From Silurus meridionalis (Eukaryota; Chordata; Actinopteri; Siluriformes; Siluridae), in contig NC_060899.1 of NCBI RefSeq assembly GCF_014805685.1, forward strand, positions 15,374,454 to 15,438,453: a stretch of DNA of 64,000 nt, given 5' to 3'. The notes under the pieces were generated by a model that saw only the letters and a list, made by a program, of their open reading frames with translations, had not been told where the DNA came from and did no database searches. How positions within the stretch are numbered: position 1 is the stretch's first letter; the number at the start of each line of letters is the position of its first letter. A program made the translations under genes and the position numbers. Below, one piece after another: positions 24,401 through 37,147 of this stretch.

Positions 24401-25482
24401 CAAGTTGTAGTTATTTATGGGTAAAAGCAACTGAGTGTTTACTGAACGGTAGGGATGGTGAGATTCAACGCATTGGTGATGTGATGCATTGATTTAAAAA
24501 AGTGTGCATCGGATACAGTTGGCATTTGTATCTGTAAACATATTTGCATTGGTAAAAAACTATTTATTTCTATATAATTATTAGTAGGTGCGCTATACTT
24601 TTATTATTTAGAAAGTGACCAATAGTTTGTGGCCAATATTTGATATGTAGATCGATTTCTCGTCGCTAAACAGTTTCTTGAGCGCGTTCTCTCAGCACCG
24701 CTGCTGCTACGTGAATATGACCTTTCACAAAACTGCAGAGACCTGAAATCCAAAAAGAATACAGATTAACATGGCAGAGGTAGAGCTGCATCTTCCTGCA
24801 CACAGAACAAGAAAAGATCATCTGGATCCCACTGCATCGTAATAGAGGTGAATCGTATCGCATTGGATTGGTAGATGCTTCATACTGAATGTATCGTTGG
24901 CTCTGCATCGAATCACATCAGCCTCAGTTATGGAGATGCACATCACTACTGCACCATGAACACCGCAGTGAACGGGTTGATTTGAAGTTGGAGTCTGATT
25001 TAAAGTCACAAGGCGAAGATTTCTGTTAGGAAAATCTACAGACTATAACATTGTCGCACATGCAATTCTCTTTTACAGCCTTTAGGGGATGCTGTGCTGG
25101 GAAGAGAGCTAGCAGTTAAAATCACATTTAAGAACCCCCTACAACAAGTCCTGAAGAATACCGTTTTCATAATCACCGGCTTGGGCTTGCTCAACACAAC
25201 AAGAGTCTCCTACGGGTAAAACCTCCACATGTTTTTTTATTTACCAGAGTTAGTTCATTTGTACAGTTTTATTTCAAAAGCTTGCCCACACATCATTCAG
25301 ATTAGCACTTAAAAGTGACCCAGTCTTTTCTTTCTGAACCCAGTGAAATTGGCAGCCTGATGACCATCAACTTGACAGTGAAGTTCAAACCCACCTTGCC
25401 TGGTTCTCGGAAGCTTCTTGTCTCAATGGACTGCCAGCAGCTCGCAAAGGTGCATGGTGTCACTGACATCTTGGTCCAGTAG
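20983..25482 (+). CDS. Transglutaminase, TGM1-like, tandem copy 2
   Basis: Same enzyme family as copy 1. Coding exons: 20983-21064, 21180-21368, 21505-21735, 21832-21950, 22093-22200, 22552-22726, 22832-22970, 23080-23272, 23426-23579, 23673-23957, 24059-24219, 25079-25215, 25344-25482; together 2112 bases, 703 residues, frame intact. Triad: Cys292 (YGQCWVF), His351 (NFHVWND), Asp374 (AVDATPQE), with the TGM1 spacing of 59 and 82. Exon 3 is seven codons shorter than in copies 1 and 3, and exons 2 and 6 are each one codon shorter. The start at 20983 follows CCCCAG|C ATG, as in copy 1. An in-frame ATG at 20956 would lie inside the presumed acceptor tract. The donor after 21368 (GTTTGT) and the acceptor before 22093 (GTGAAG) are weak but forced by frame. 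The N-terminus (27 codons) lacks a Cys cluster. Confidence 0.92.
21429..21488. repeat. (TG)n microsatellite abutting the exon 3 acceptor of copy 2
   Basis: TG dinucleotides with two interruptions end about 16 bases before the CAG acceptor at 21502-21504. They take the place of an ordinary pyrimidine tract. Confidence 0.9.
24450..24955 (+). mobile_element. hAT-like element remnant in intron 11 of copy 2
   Basis: Begins near AGGGATGGTGAGATTCAACG and ends near GGAGATGCACATCACTACTG. Internal blocks (AGCACCGCTGCTGCTACGTG, AGATTAACATGGCAGAGGTA) recur in reverse orientation at 35960-36500 in copy 3, so the two are copies of one family. No transposase frame is left. Confidence 0.5.
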
Positions 25483-26172
25483 ATGTGAAGACTCAGGAGT
25501 GTCAAGACCATTATATATTCAATTATATACTCATTTATATACTCAATTATATATTCAATTATATACTCATTTATATACTCAATTCAATTCAATTTTCTTC
25601 CTTATAATTGTCAGTTGAGCCCCAATGAGCGACCCAGTGGTTACTCTGGTAAGGGGAAAACTCCCGGAGATTTCATGAGGAAGAAAAATTGAGAGGATTC
25701 AGACTCATCATTGATGAGGTGTTCAGTGATTGGTGCTGAAATCCAGAAATGTTCAAGCAACCAGTGGTCCTGAGCACATTGTAGCAGACTGTTCATAATA
25801 ATTACAGTCCAAATCAATCCTCAAAGTTTTTGAGTTGCTCAGTAATTTCATGGTCTTCAATTGAAGAGAACTCCATGCAGAGGTAGTTTCTTGTGAAGAA
25901 TCAGGCAGATCCAAACAGAAGAAAGAATCAGGAACACTAGTCACAGGTACCTGTGGTATACCTTATATACTGTGTCTTTTCTCAGCTGTTGATCTGCTTA
26001 AAGGGAAAGTTACACATGCGATATTTGGGTTCTGGATAATTCCAAAGTGGTTTTAGATCAAGAAATGAACATTTTAATTTGATGGGGTTTTATATATGGG
26101 TTTTACTAAATGATGGCTCAAATAAAGCAGAAAAAAAGAAAGGGACTGTTCTCTGATTTGTACATTTACCTT

Positions 26173-26242
<70 letters not shown>

Positions 26243-28920
26243 TGCATAAGTGTATGTATTGCTGTATTCTCATAATAATGATGTTTTAGGTTTAAATATA
26301 ACAACTTGATTATTTTAACATGAGTCTTAGATATTGACTATGTAACGTAACAGATTTCTTTATATTAAGGCTAAAATTTGATCTCTATGGCAATTTCATA
26401 ATCCTACAATCATTTATACATTCATACCGACCAACTGGGCCGTAATATTAAAAAATACGTAAAATACTTTAATATGAAAATCCCATTAAAGTTACACATC
26501 AAATGCACATTTTTCAGTGTTTCCTCTCTTGAGGAAAAGCGTTTTCCCTTTGAATTCCATCCAATCTGACGTTCTCGAACCCGTATGATTCACCGTAAAA
26601 TATAAATTTCTTAATGTTCTTCAATCGAAAAAGAACACACATTTGAGATCTACGGTCATGACTACACTTTACGCTGCAGATGAAGCTGGAATTGCGTCAC
26701 ACAACAAAAAAAAAACAGCTGCATGCTCATGTTCCCTGCATGTTTCAGCGACACCGAGGGGCCGTGTTTTTCTTTCATCGCCGCCGACGTCAGTAAAAAT
26801 GATGTAATCACGTTTTCACCTGGATTTTATTTCTATGGTTTCCCACAATGATTTTCACGAACGTCTCAGTAATGATTTTGTACGATTTTTGTATACTGAA
26901 CCTATGATTTTGTATATTTTATACCTACGCATGGTCTTAATGCCATATTTTATAGTAATAAAAATCGATGTCTGAGGCTACACAAGTCAATGCTGGGGAT
27001 TTTTGTTGTCTAAGCACATTTCATTACCACTTCATCTTCACAGCATTAAGATCAATCACGTCTGGAATGTGGAGGAAATGAAGATGTACTGGATTAGTGC
27101 TTTATCATAGAAGCGTTTATATCAAAATAATTGCAATTTCCGAAATGCACTTTTATGAACCTGGAGCTAGTTTAAATATATTGGGACACCTGACTTTTCC
27201 AGCCATATGTGGGTCCTGGCTGAAATGTTACCACAAATTTTTAACCCCACAAATGTAACATCTCTGGATGTTCTTTCACGCGAACTAGCAGACCCAAACC
27301 TGTTCCACAATGCACAAAGATCTCCTGCTATAAAGCTCCAACCCAATTGAACACCTTTGAGATGACTGCAGCGCTGACTGCACCCCAGACCTCCTCACCC
27401 TTCACCTACATCAGGATTTCATTGACTGATTGTGAAACGTGTATAAATAATGAAATCGCTCGCTGACGTTATTGTAGACGTGAGTGTTGGAGTGACACAT
27501 AGACGAGCCTGTGCATGGTGTGAGTAGATCTCATCTTTAGTAAAGATTTGTTTCTCATCATTCACCTCGGTTAACTCACGTCACTGGAAACGATGAACCG
27601 CACTTTATTACCTCATGATGTTACTACATTTCAGCTCTGAGAACCTGTATGATGTCATACACCTACATCAGGGAGTGCTTCGAGGGATAAGGCGTAACTG
27701 AATTTCGACACCAGATCAGTGAAAGTCATACATGAGTTTTAACTAACGATGAGCTCAAACAAATCAGTGCAAATGAAGAAAATATTATCAAAATCTGATC
27801 CAAAAATCTTCTTTCAGCTGCTCTTTTTATGAGACTCCACAGCTGAACATCTGTCTCCATATCACTGTCTTCTACATCTGCATGTTTCAAACCTGCATGT
27901 CTTCCTCCACATCCATAAACCCATGGCCTTCCAACTCCATCCCCAGCATTCTTCTACCCCATGCCCCTCCTCTTCACATGACCAAACTATCTCAATTGCT
28001 TCTCTCTCATCTTGTCTCCAAAACGTCCTACATGCATGGTTTTCCTAATTAACTCATTTCTAACCCTGTCTATCCTGGTTCCTATGATAAAATAGCAGCG
28101 TCTTCAAATCTGCCACCTCCTGCTTCACCTCCTGTCTTTTTGTCAATAAAAAATAAAACACCTCAGGTCTCATCACCGTCTTATAAACTTTCCCTTTCAC
28201 TCCTTCTTTACTCTTTTCTTCACTTTTCATTACTTTGCAGCGTAGAAGCCCGGGAATTTCACAATCGAATATAAAAAATTCCGATTTGACAGATTTTAGT
28301 TCGAAAATTGAATTCCAGAAATTCCATTCCATATTGATTCAAAGTTGAATTAAACTCTTTATTTTTAAGTATATTTTTATTGAGAAATACGTTTTTAAAA
28401 AAAACCTATTTGAGAATTTAGATTTGCCGTGTGATCTTTAATTCGTCTTGTTTTTTTTTTACATGGAAATACTTTTTTTTTTTAGGGAACTTTTGTTAAA
28501 TATTACAGATGTTGAATCATAATTCCCTCACTGAAACTGACAAAAACAACAATGATCATCTTATTTATTAGTGCATGTTATTATGTTATTATACATGCTA
28601 AAAAAAAAAAAAAAAAAATTATGGAATCAAATGTAAAAGACTAAGAAAAATGAAAAATAAATAAATAAATAAAGTTAAAGAGATAAAATACATGAGTGAA
28701 AAATAAGTATAAAGAGATTTTTTTTTAATACTTAAAAATCTAAAAGTGTACATGAAACTACAAAATTACAGCTTAACCAAACATGATTTATTGACTGATG
28801 TTATTAAATGTGTTTTAAAGAATGATATTTCACAATAAATCTTTTTTTTTTTTTTTTTTTTTGGAAGAAATCCTAGGAAGGAATGAATGGGTGTGTGTGT
28901 GTGTGGGCGTGTGTGTGTCT
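25483..28920. other. Intergenic region between TGM copies 2 and 3, repeats only
   Basis: Holds a candidate polyA signal for copy 2 (AATAAA 26121-26126), a 60-base (CA)n run (26177-26238), a transposon fragment (27190-27415) and a degraded - strand LINE 3' piece (27817-28215). Around 28370-28860 there are A/T homopolymer runs. No host exon was recognised. Confidence 0.55.
27817..28215 (-). mobile_element. Degraded LINE 3' fragment, - strand
   Basis: The minus strand carries KGKVYKTVMRPEVFYFL followed by QEVKQEVADLKTL, matching the copies at 18290 and 37148, with several frame breaks. Confidence 0.55.
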
Positions 28921-28922
28921 GT

Positions 28923-29033
28923 GTGGATATAAATATTTCAGACATGTTAGTGAAGAAGAAAAGCAGGCTGCACCAGACGAGAAGGTTTTGAGGGCTGAAC
29001 TCAGATTTCCCCAGATTTCAGAAACACACTCAG
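28923..29033 (+). promoter_or_regulatory. TATA box and non-coding first exon of TGM1-like copy 3
   Basis: GATATAAATATT (from 28926) precedes a short exon ending CTCAG|GTAAGA at 29033. The next exon (31021) opens with the ATG, so this exon is untranslated. The layout matches copies 1 and 2. Confidence 0.5.
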
Positions 29034-30429
29034 GTAAGAGTTCATTTAAATATTTACTGTTTTTGATTGAATGTCAATTTCTATTACAAAGAACTGTCTT
29101 TCGTGATTTTCACAAAGAGTGGATGTGTTTTCATGAGTATTCACACGGTGAATCTGTAATGTTTGAGTGTATTATAAGTGCAGACTAATAGACTCCATGT
29201 CCTGCTGCTAGAGAAAAACATTCAATTACAGGATTAAGGAAATTCGATTTTCCATGAACAACATGTCCCAGAGTGTTTTATTCATCGTCTACTGCACTGT
29301 AATAATGATTTAAGACTTTTATCCATTTATTATTACATTAAGCATCCAATAATCACGATGGCGCTTGTTATCACACTAAAGCAGGCTATTTACGAGTCCC
29401 ACCTGGTCACATTTCTAAGAGATTCTTCAAGCTCTTCAAGACTTTCTGAAACCCCTGACACTGGAGACCCCTTCCCTCCATTTAGGATTTGTGTAACTGT
29501 GTGCACTGTACACACTGTATATAAACCCAAAGACGTTTTGCTGGAATTCTCTCACTTTAAAGACCAGGGTCAGTGAGGAGATGCACCACATGCACACATT
29601 CACAATTCAGCGATTGAATGTTGGGGAATAATATCACATAAACAGGAGTGAAGAGTCTCTGGGACCATACACACCTACTGCAAGCTAAAGCAGTGTGTAG
29701 TGTCTCAACCTGCCTCAGCTCTCACACACAGGTACATTCTTTTGCCGACTTGTGACATGTAGGACAAAAGGTGTGGCAGTTGAGGAATTTTGTACTTAAA
29801 TGACTCGAATTTTACACCAAATTCATAACAAAGTGTTCCATGCTGTAGAGATGTAGCTGTCAAAATAAAGAAATATATAAGAACAATTAAAATAACGTGC
29901 ACAATTTATTGCTTAAAAATTGCCAATTGTATTGGTTTCAATGGAAGCTGTAATGGGCTTTGTGGGTCTTTACTGGAAATTTGCTGCCTTCTATTAATGG
30001 CATGTTATATCTGGATATAGCACCAACAGAGCACATTTGGGAACCTTTCTAGGTCACATGCTGGAACTGGACACCAATAGAGACCATTAGGACCACTAAG
30101 TATCCAGATTAAAATATTGATAATGATGTACACAAACACACAATGTAAAAGGTAATGGGTTTCCATTGTATTTTTAGTGGAAACCATTCGGAATTCAGTG
30201 TTGGTTCTTATTGCTTGTTTGTTTTTTCAGAAAGGATTTCAGAGTCTAGTAAAATGTTATTGAGAAATAATGATCTCCTGAGGGTTTGGAAAAAGATAAT
30301 AAGGAAATTAGTGCAATGTCGACCGACTGTCGCTTCGCAGTCACAAGATCCACATTCCTGTGACCGATTATGAACATGTGATAAATCATGAATGCTGGTT
30401 TTTATTACGACTTGTTTGCTTCCTTTTCT

Positions 30430-30740
30430 CCCAGCAGCATGACTTACACATCGCTGTGGTGAAACTCAGACAACAGAACGTGACTTTTTTTTTTCTGGAA
30501 TGTGTCCTGAAAGTCTTCTTTCCGAAGCGTGTCAAGTACCTTCTCGCTGGATCTGGTGTCAAAACGCCGATCTTGCAGCTTTCATCTTCATCTTCAGGAA
30601 GAGAGTCTGCAGGAGTAGTGTGGGTGAGGAAGTGAGGTCATGTTGTTTCCAGTGAGAAACTCACGTGTGAGGAGAGTTCTGTGACACGTGGTCGAAAAAG
30701 CAGTCGTGGTAACGCACGTGTTCAGAATAGCCCGAGTTGC
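30430..30740 (-). mobile_element. Degraded mariner-like fragment
   Basis: Shares blocks with the mariner-like element at 42018-42532 (CTGGAATGTGTCCTG, AAGTCTTCTT, AGTAGTGTGGGTG, AAAAAGCAG). It is too decayed for a reading frame. Confidence 0.5.
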
Positions 30741-31467
30741 TCAGCTCCTGATGTTCGCAAGACAATGTCTTTTGGCACACTGACTTCTGAGGGTCGGTGC
30801 TCCCTGTGACTCTGCGTGCAGCCTTGTGCTGCCATCTGTTGGCGTGTTTTAGAACTAGTGTGTATATTAAATACACTACACCACTATTAAATCTGTGATC
30901 GAAATTTGTTTTAGTAAACAGAAAATTCTTAGCTCCATTCACAGAACCGTCTTTTCCACTGACACGCTTTATATCTGTGTGATTTTTATAGGTTTTTTTG
31001 TTTGTTTTTGTCATTTACAGTATGCCTAATGAAAACACTAGGAATCAGGTCGGTCGCCTACCAGGTGTCACACTATTCGAAGTAGAATCATCGACGGAGG
31101 ATCTGGTGCCAGTGACGAATAATGAAAAAAAGGAAAGGCCGTGTCAAAGGTGGTTTCGGAAAATATGTCCATGCTGTTGTCGTCAAGCCAGCAACGAAGA
31201 CCATGAGCTCATTGTAGAACCGGAGGATAAGAAAGAAAAGCAACCAGTAAAAATTGTAGAGACAGTAGAAACAAATGGTGAGGTGCTGAGGTGCAGTGCA
31301 CCATGGGAGATGTACACTGTATGAACAAAAGTTTTGGACGCTTGAGCATAAGATTCATCCCATTCCTTACTATTGTCCCCATTTGCTACTTCACTCTTCT
31401 GTGAAATTATAAATTCAGGTTACATTGTACATTTGGCAATAAAGATCGACTTACAATTATCTCTTTC

Positions 31468-31592
31468 ATATAGTTGAGGATTAAGGGCCTTGCTCAGGGG
31501 GCCCAAGAGTGGAAGCTTAGTGTGGCTGGGATTTGAACTTATGACCTTCGGATCCAAGTCCATTGCCTCAACCACTAAGTTTCCACCTTCCC
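31468..31592 (-). repeat. tRNA-derived SINE, - strand, in intron 1 of copy 3
   Basis: Reverse complement of the family seen at 10366 and 13690, with B-box-like GGGATTTGAACTTATGACC and the block GGGCCTTGCTCAGGGGGCCC on the + strand. Confidence 0.7.
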
Positions 31593-32195
31593 TGATGTAG
31601 GTACTGATGAAGATCAGTTGAGGAGGCCTGGGGTGCAGTCAGCATTCACTTTCATCCCAAAGGTGATCAGTAGGTCCGATACATTGTGTGCCTACAGATT
31701 TATGGTAAAAGTTTGCAGCAGAATCACATCTGGCTTGAAAAGTCAAGTGTCCCAATACTTTTCTCCATACACTGTAGCTCATACTGCTAAACACCACTTC
31801 CTTTCCATTGTTTTCAGATACGAACGACTCGTTTTCTCTCTCTTCCAGAAAATCTGTTAACGGTGTCCTCTATAGACCTCATCAAATCCAAAAAAGATGG
31901 GAACCGCACCAGCCATCACACGGACCATTACCTTAGCGAGAACCTCATCATCCGACGAGGGCAGACGTTTGACATGTGGATCGAGCTCTCACGACCTTTC
32001 AACCACAATACGGACAAACTACACCTCGAGCTCAAACTGGGTGAGTCTCTATTTCACCCTTAATCAGACAGTGGTTACGTTTTACAGAGGCTATATACTT
32101 AATTTAAGAACTTACATCCTTATCAGAGTGATTTTTGGGTTATGCAGTTATACAGCTGAGCAATAAGGGTCTTCGTTTCTATACATTTATGATTA

Positions 32196-32196
<1 letters not shown>

Positions 32197-32246
<50 letters not shown>
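32197..32246. repeat. (TG)n microsatellite abutting the exon 3 acceptor of copy 3
   Basis: Pure TG run ending a few bases before TTATACAG|G (exon 3 begins at 32253). It is in the same intron and position as the run at 21429-21488 in copy 2. Confidence 0.95.
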
Positions 32247-32248
<2 letters not shown>

Positions 32249-33459
32249 ACAGGTCTTAACCCATTGGTATCGAAGGGCACTCTAGTGATTGTTCCTTTAG
32301 TTGAGGAGCTGGAGGAAAATTGCTGGGAAGCTAAGATTGTTGACAAGAAAGGCAACAAAATCAAACTGGCAGTCAACTCCCTGCCGACTGCTGCCATCGG
32401 TCAATACAAGCTCACAGTGGCAACTCAGACTCCGAACGGGAATAGCACTTCAACCTATAACCCTGAAAACGACATCTACATGCTGTTTAACCCCTGGTGT
32501 GTAGGTAAGAACTGTGAGAGAAAGGACTCAACATCTATAAATGCCTATTCCAAGCTTAGCTTTAGTCCAATGCTAAAACTAACAGGAATTCAAGAAATAT
32601 GAAGAGATTATAGCATATGCTGAATTCTATTTCCTTCTCCCTGTATCTCTCTCTGTCTCAGGTGACTTGGTGTATATGGATGATGAGAAGAATAGGAATG
32701 AATACGTTCTGAACGATGTGGGGAGGATCTACTACGGTACTGAGTGTCAGATTGGAGAAAGAACCTGGAACTTTGGACAGGTATTAACCTCAGAGGTGTA
32801 AAGAGTAGCTAAAAATCATACTTGGATAAAAGTATAGATCTCTTACTGAAAAACCTACTCCATTACAAGTCATTAATTCCAATATGATTTCAGTAATAGT
32901 CTCAAAGATGCACTAATCGTCAAATCCAATACATATTAGTTAGTGAAAAGCCAAAAAAATGGTTGATTTGTGAGTTTTCATTTCCTTATACAATTAAACA
33001 AACAGCAAAAAAAACCCATGAAAGTGTCATGTCGTGGTGGACGTTAGATATCCAGAACATTGTCCATAGTAGATATGAACGGTGTTGTTTCTTCTGACAC
33101 ATTACAACTATATTTCCTATAACAATAATATTGTGTAATTGTTGCACATAGTCAGAAAAATGTACTATTGGCAAACATCTCGTTATAGAGTCTGACTGTA
33201 AATGTGTATCATCCTGTGTGCAGTTTGCTAGTGGGATTCTGGCAGCATGTCTGTTTCTACTGGAGAAGAGCCAAACCCCTGCTTCGGGGTGGGGAGATCC
33301 TGTTAACATTGTCAGACTTGTTTCAGCCATGGTAAGTGGCTATTACTATCAATTAGCAGATACATAACGTGTACATACACGTACATAACCTATACCACTG
33401 CTCTGGAGGATTCTCCAATCTGATTGGTCAGAAAGTGTTGACATCTAGATGTCTATTTT

Positions 33460-33472
<13 letters not shown>

Positions 33473-33530
<58 letters not shown>
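33473..33530. repeat. (AT)n microsatellite in intron 5 of copy 3
   Basis: About 58 bases of alternating T and A. Copy 1 has a comparable run in its intron 5. Confidence 0.95.
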
Positions 33531-33536
<6 letters not shown>

Positions 33537-33995
33537 AAACTTTTCTGGGAAGGTGTTCCACAACATTTTGTTAAGGTTTGTGCTCACTCACACCCAAGGG
33601 TGTTAGTAAAGTCAGGTATTGATGTAGGTGAGGATGTGAGGAGGTTCCTGGGGTGCAGTCAGCATTCACATTCATCCCAAAGGTTTTCAATAGGGTTTAT
33701 AGCTCTATAGCAGGAGATCTGCCGTGAACATTCAACCCATCTTCAAGAAGATGGATTTGCGCTCAGGGGCATAGTCGTGCTGGAACAGGTTTGGGTAATT
33801 ATAAAACATGAAAAGATACAATTGTGTGCCACCAAGTTTTCGAACAATCCGGTCTCCCAATACTATTTTCAGATAGTAGAAATTGTTAGTGTTACTAAAT
33901 TACTGTAGTATAGACAGATTGAAAGTCTTTAGTGGAAAACTGCTGTTATTGATGTTATTAGAAAACAGCATGCACCATCAATCATGCTTAATTCA

Positions 33996-34036
<41 letters not shown>

Positions 34037-35274
34037 ACTATGTATACCTTGAAACAAAAGAGGAACTGAGTAATTTTGAAGTTATTTTCAAACTATAGTT
34101 TGAGCACACTTTCGTCTTCGTAGAATTTCAGTTCCTGAAATCAAGTTAACACGTCGTATTCAAGTAACAAGTAACACCCTGAACAATACACCCTGTAACT
34201 TGTGGACTAGGCGTAACCTTCTAAACCATTCCTGGTGCTAGGTCAACTCTCCAGACGACCAAGGTGTACTGGAAGGCAATTGGTCTGGCATCTACACAGA
34301 TGGGACGTCCCCAACCGCATGGAGTGGCAGCGTGGACATTCTGAAGCAGTACCACAATAGCGGAGGCGTGCCTGTCAAATACGGCCAATGCTGGGTCTTC
34401 TCAGGGGTCACCACCACAGGTAAGGGTCCAGAAAGCATTTGTGCGTTGTTTAGAGTTTATTGTATTGAGTGCTGCACTAATTACGGTGTAATATTCTTCC
34501 GATCCTCAGTTCTCAGGTGTTTAGGCATCCCCACCCGCAGCGTCACGAACTTCAGCTCAGCCCACGATACAGACATTTCCCTGACAAACGACATCTTTTT
34601 GGACGAAAACATGGAGCCGATCATGGCGCTGAACGGCGATTCTGTCTGGTGAATCTCTACTTTAACTCAACTACATGTTTGTGTACTATACCAAAGGCCC
34701 TCTTTGTACTGAACTCATCAAACAAAAACATAAGTGATATCAGGCTCATGAGTAATAAAAGGCTTGTTGTTAGACCTAAACATCATCATGTAACCAAAGT
34801 AACTACTATTCCCCTTTGCTCCTACTTGAGACCTGCTCTGTTGTCAAACGCTCAGCAAGTAAGAACGTATCCCCCTTAAGGTGAAAAGTCTAAACATGCA
34901 CAAAAAAGTGAAGCCGTAACAAAAGTTTCACCCCCAACTTTGTTTACTGATTCCCTTCCTCTCTTTCTCTTTATGTATACAGGAATTTTCATGTATGGAA
35001 CGAATCCTGGATGGCCCGGCCTGATCTGCCGGTTGGCATGGGAGGTTGGCAAGCTGTGGATGCCACACCTCAAGAAACAAGTCAGGGCTCATATTGCTGT
35101 GGCCCTGCCTCGGTGACAGCTATCCGTGACGGGCAGGTCTATCTTAAACACGACGCACACTTCGTTTTTGCCGAGGTTAGCAAAACTGCAGTGCAGTACA
35201 GAAATATTAGAAAAACATCTGGAACTGAAAATCCTGCATTAAACATAGTCATAATATACTAAGATCTAATACAA

Positions 35275-35690
35275 GATATGAATAAAGGTTTGTGGACACC
35301 TGAGCATAAGATCGGTATGTGTTTTCTGAACATACCTTTCCACATTTAATCCGCATTTGCTCTTATAGTTGCCTCCACTCTTCTGGGACGATGTTCCTCT
35401 AGATTTTGGAGCCCCAAGAAGAGAAAAGCTTTTTTTTTCTTGAACATTTGGTACTAGTGAGGAGTTTTCCACTCCAATCCATGTAAAGCAGACCTTCATG
35501 GAGCTGGCTTTGTGCATGGGTGCACTGCCATGCTGAAACCGATTTGGGTCTCCTAGTTCAAGTGAAGGAAAAATGTCATTCCCTCGCATCCAAAGAATTG
35601 TGTGTCTCCAACTTTGTGGTAACTGTTTAAGGAAGAACCACATATGGTGGTCAGGTGTCCCAATACTTTTATTCCAATAGTGTTTATATC
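35275..35690 (-). mobile_element. Short DNA transposon (best-preserved copy of the family), in intron 8 of copy 3
   Basis: The ends TTTGTGGACACCTGAGCATA and TCAGGTGTCCCAATACTTTT form imperfect inverted repeats. Length is near 400 bases with no transposase. This family accounts for about nine partial copies in the window. Confidence 0.65.
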
Positions 35691-35959
35691 AACAGCTTGG
35701 TAATGAAAATATTATGGGTTGAATGTTTTCACCGATTGCATACTGTGGATTTTGTAGGTGAACAGTGATAAGATCTACTGGCAAAGGAACACTGATGGAA
35801 CCTTCTCTCAGATCTATTGTGAGAAGAACGTGGTAGGCCACTGCATCAGCACCAAGGCAGTTGGCTCTGACATGAGAGAAGATATTACTCACCTCTACAA
35901 ACACCCAGAAGGTGACAATCCTCAACACACACGTCACCTACACATACACATACACACTA

Positions 35960-36500
35960 CATAGTAGCGATACGTAGCCAACGATGCGAGACATTAATGA
36001 TACATATGAGGAAGCTACCGACGTGATGCCATATAATTCCCCCCCATTACGACGTAGTGTGATCCGATTTTTGATTCGGTTCAACATGATGCAACACGAA
36101 GCAATGGAAAAAATACGAAGCTCTGAAATTCAATATGGTACTGATACAAATTTATTTCTTTGGTTCAGACATCATCACTTTACTTAAATGCCTTCTGACT
36201 TCTAGCACATGACCCCTTTCACGCACACGCCTCCTACAGTGCAAAAAGAAAAAGAGGAAATAAAACCAGACATTCTTTTTCAGTTCTGTCTCCAGCTCTA
36301 CCTCTGCCATGTTAATCTGTATTCTATGTGACTTTCAGGACACGCCACGCCTCGGCCTCGGTAGTGTTGCGATACGTCGTATTCACGTAGCAGCGGCGGT
36401 GCTGAGAAAAGAGTCACAAATTATTGGTCGCTTTCTAAATAATAAAAGTTTAGCGCATCTACTACTAATAATATAGAAATGAATGTTTTTTCGTGATGCG
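35960..36500 (-). mobile_element. hAT-like element remnant in intron 9 of copy 3
   Basis: Inverted relative of 24450-24955: the blocks CTCTGCCATGTTAATCTGTA and CACGTAGCAGCGGCGGTGCT match that copy in reverse complement. Confidence 0.5.
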
Positions 36501-37147
36501 TATATGTTGAAAAATCCACACTTCCCTTCAGTTACTTTCAGCTCATGAGACTCATTGATTTTGTACAAGGATTCATGTAAAGGTCACAGCACACTGTCTC
36601 AGTTACACCAGACGTGTTTTCTTTTGAGTGTAACCTTTTTTTGAACTCCTTTATTTTCCATTAGGCTCCGAAGAGGAACGAATTGCAGTAGAAACTGCTA
36701 TTAGCTTCGGCTCCAGACCTAACACATACCCCGCCGCTGATGCCACTGACATCACATTGGAGGTCACAATGAAAGGAGAAGGGCCTCGGATGGGAGAAGA
36801 TGCAGCGCTCTCGATCATCTTAAAGAACGGAGCTCGGAGATCCGCAGTACCATCCTCCATAGCCAGGTGGCGGTCATGTACTACACAGGAGTGCAAAAGG
36901 CTGTGATGAAAAAGGATGATATCCTGGTGGAGCTTAAACCAAATGAAGGTGAGAGAGTATGTAAAAAAAATAATAAAGTAGCTGTTTGTTCTGATGATAA
37001 TCCATTGTTTTACAATAGGGCTAAAGATTCATCCATTCGCACTTCTCAATAAAACAGGGCGACAATACAGTACTACAGATAGAGTTTTATGTACAGGCAA
37101 CAGTCAGTCTCCTGTGGAGAAGCAGTGGCAATATGATTGGCATTGAT

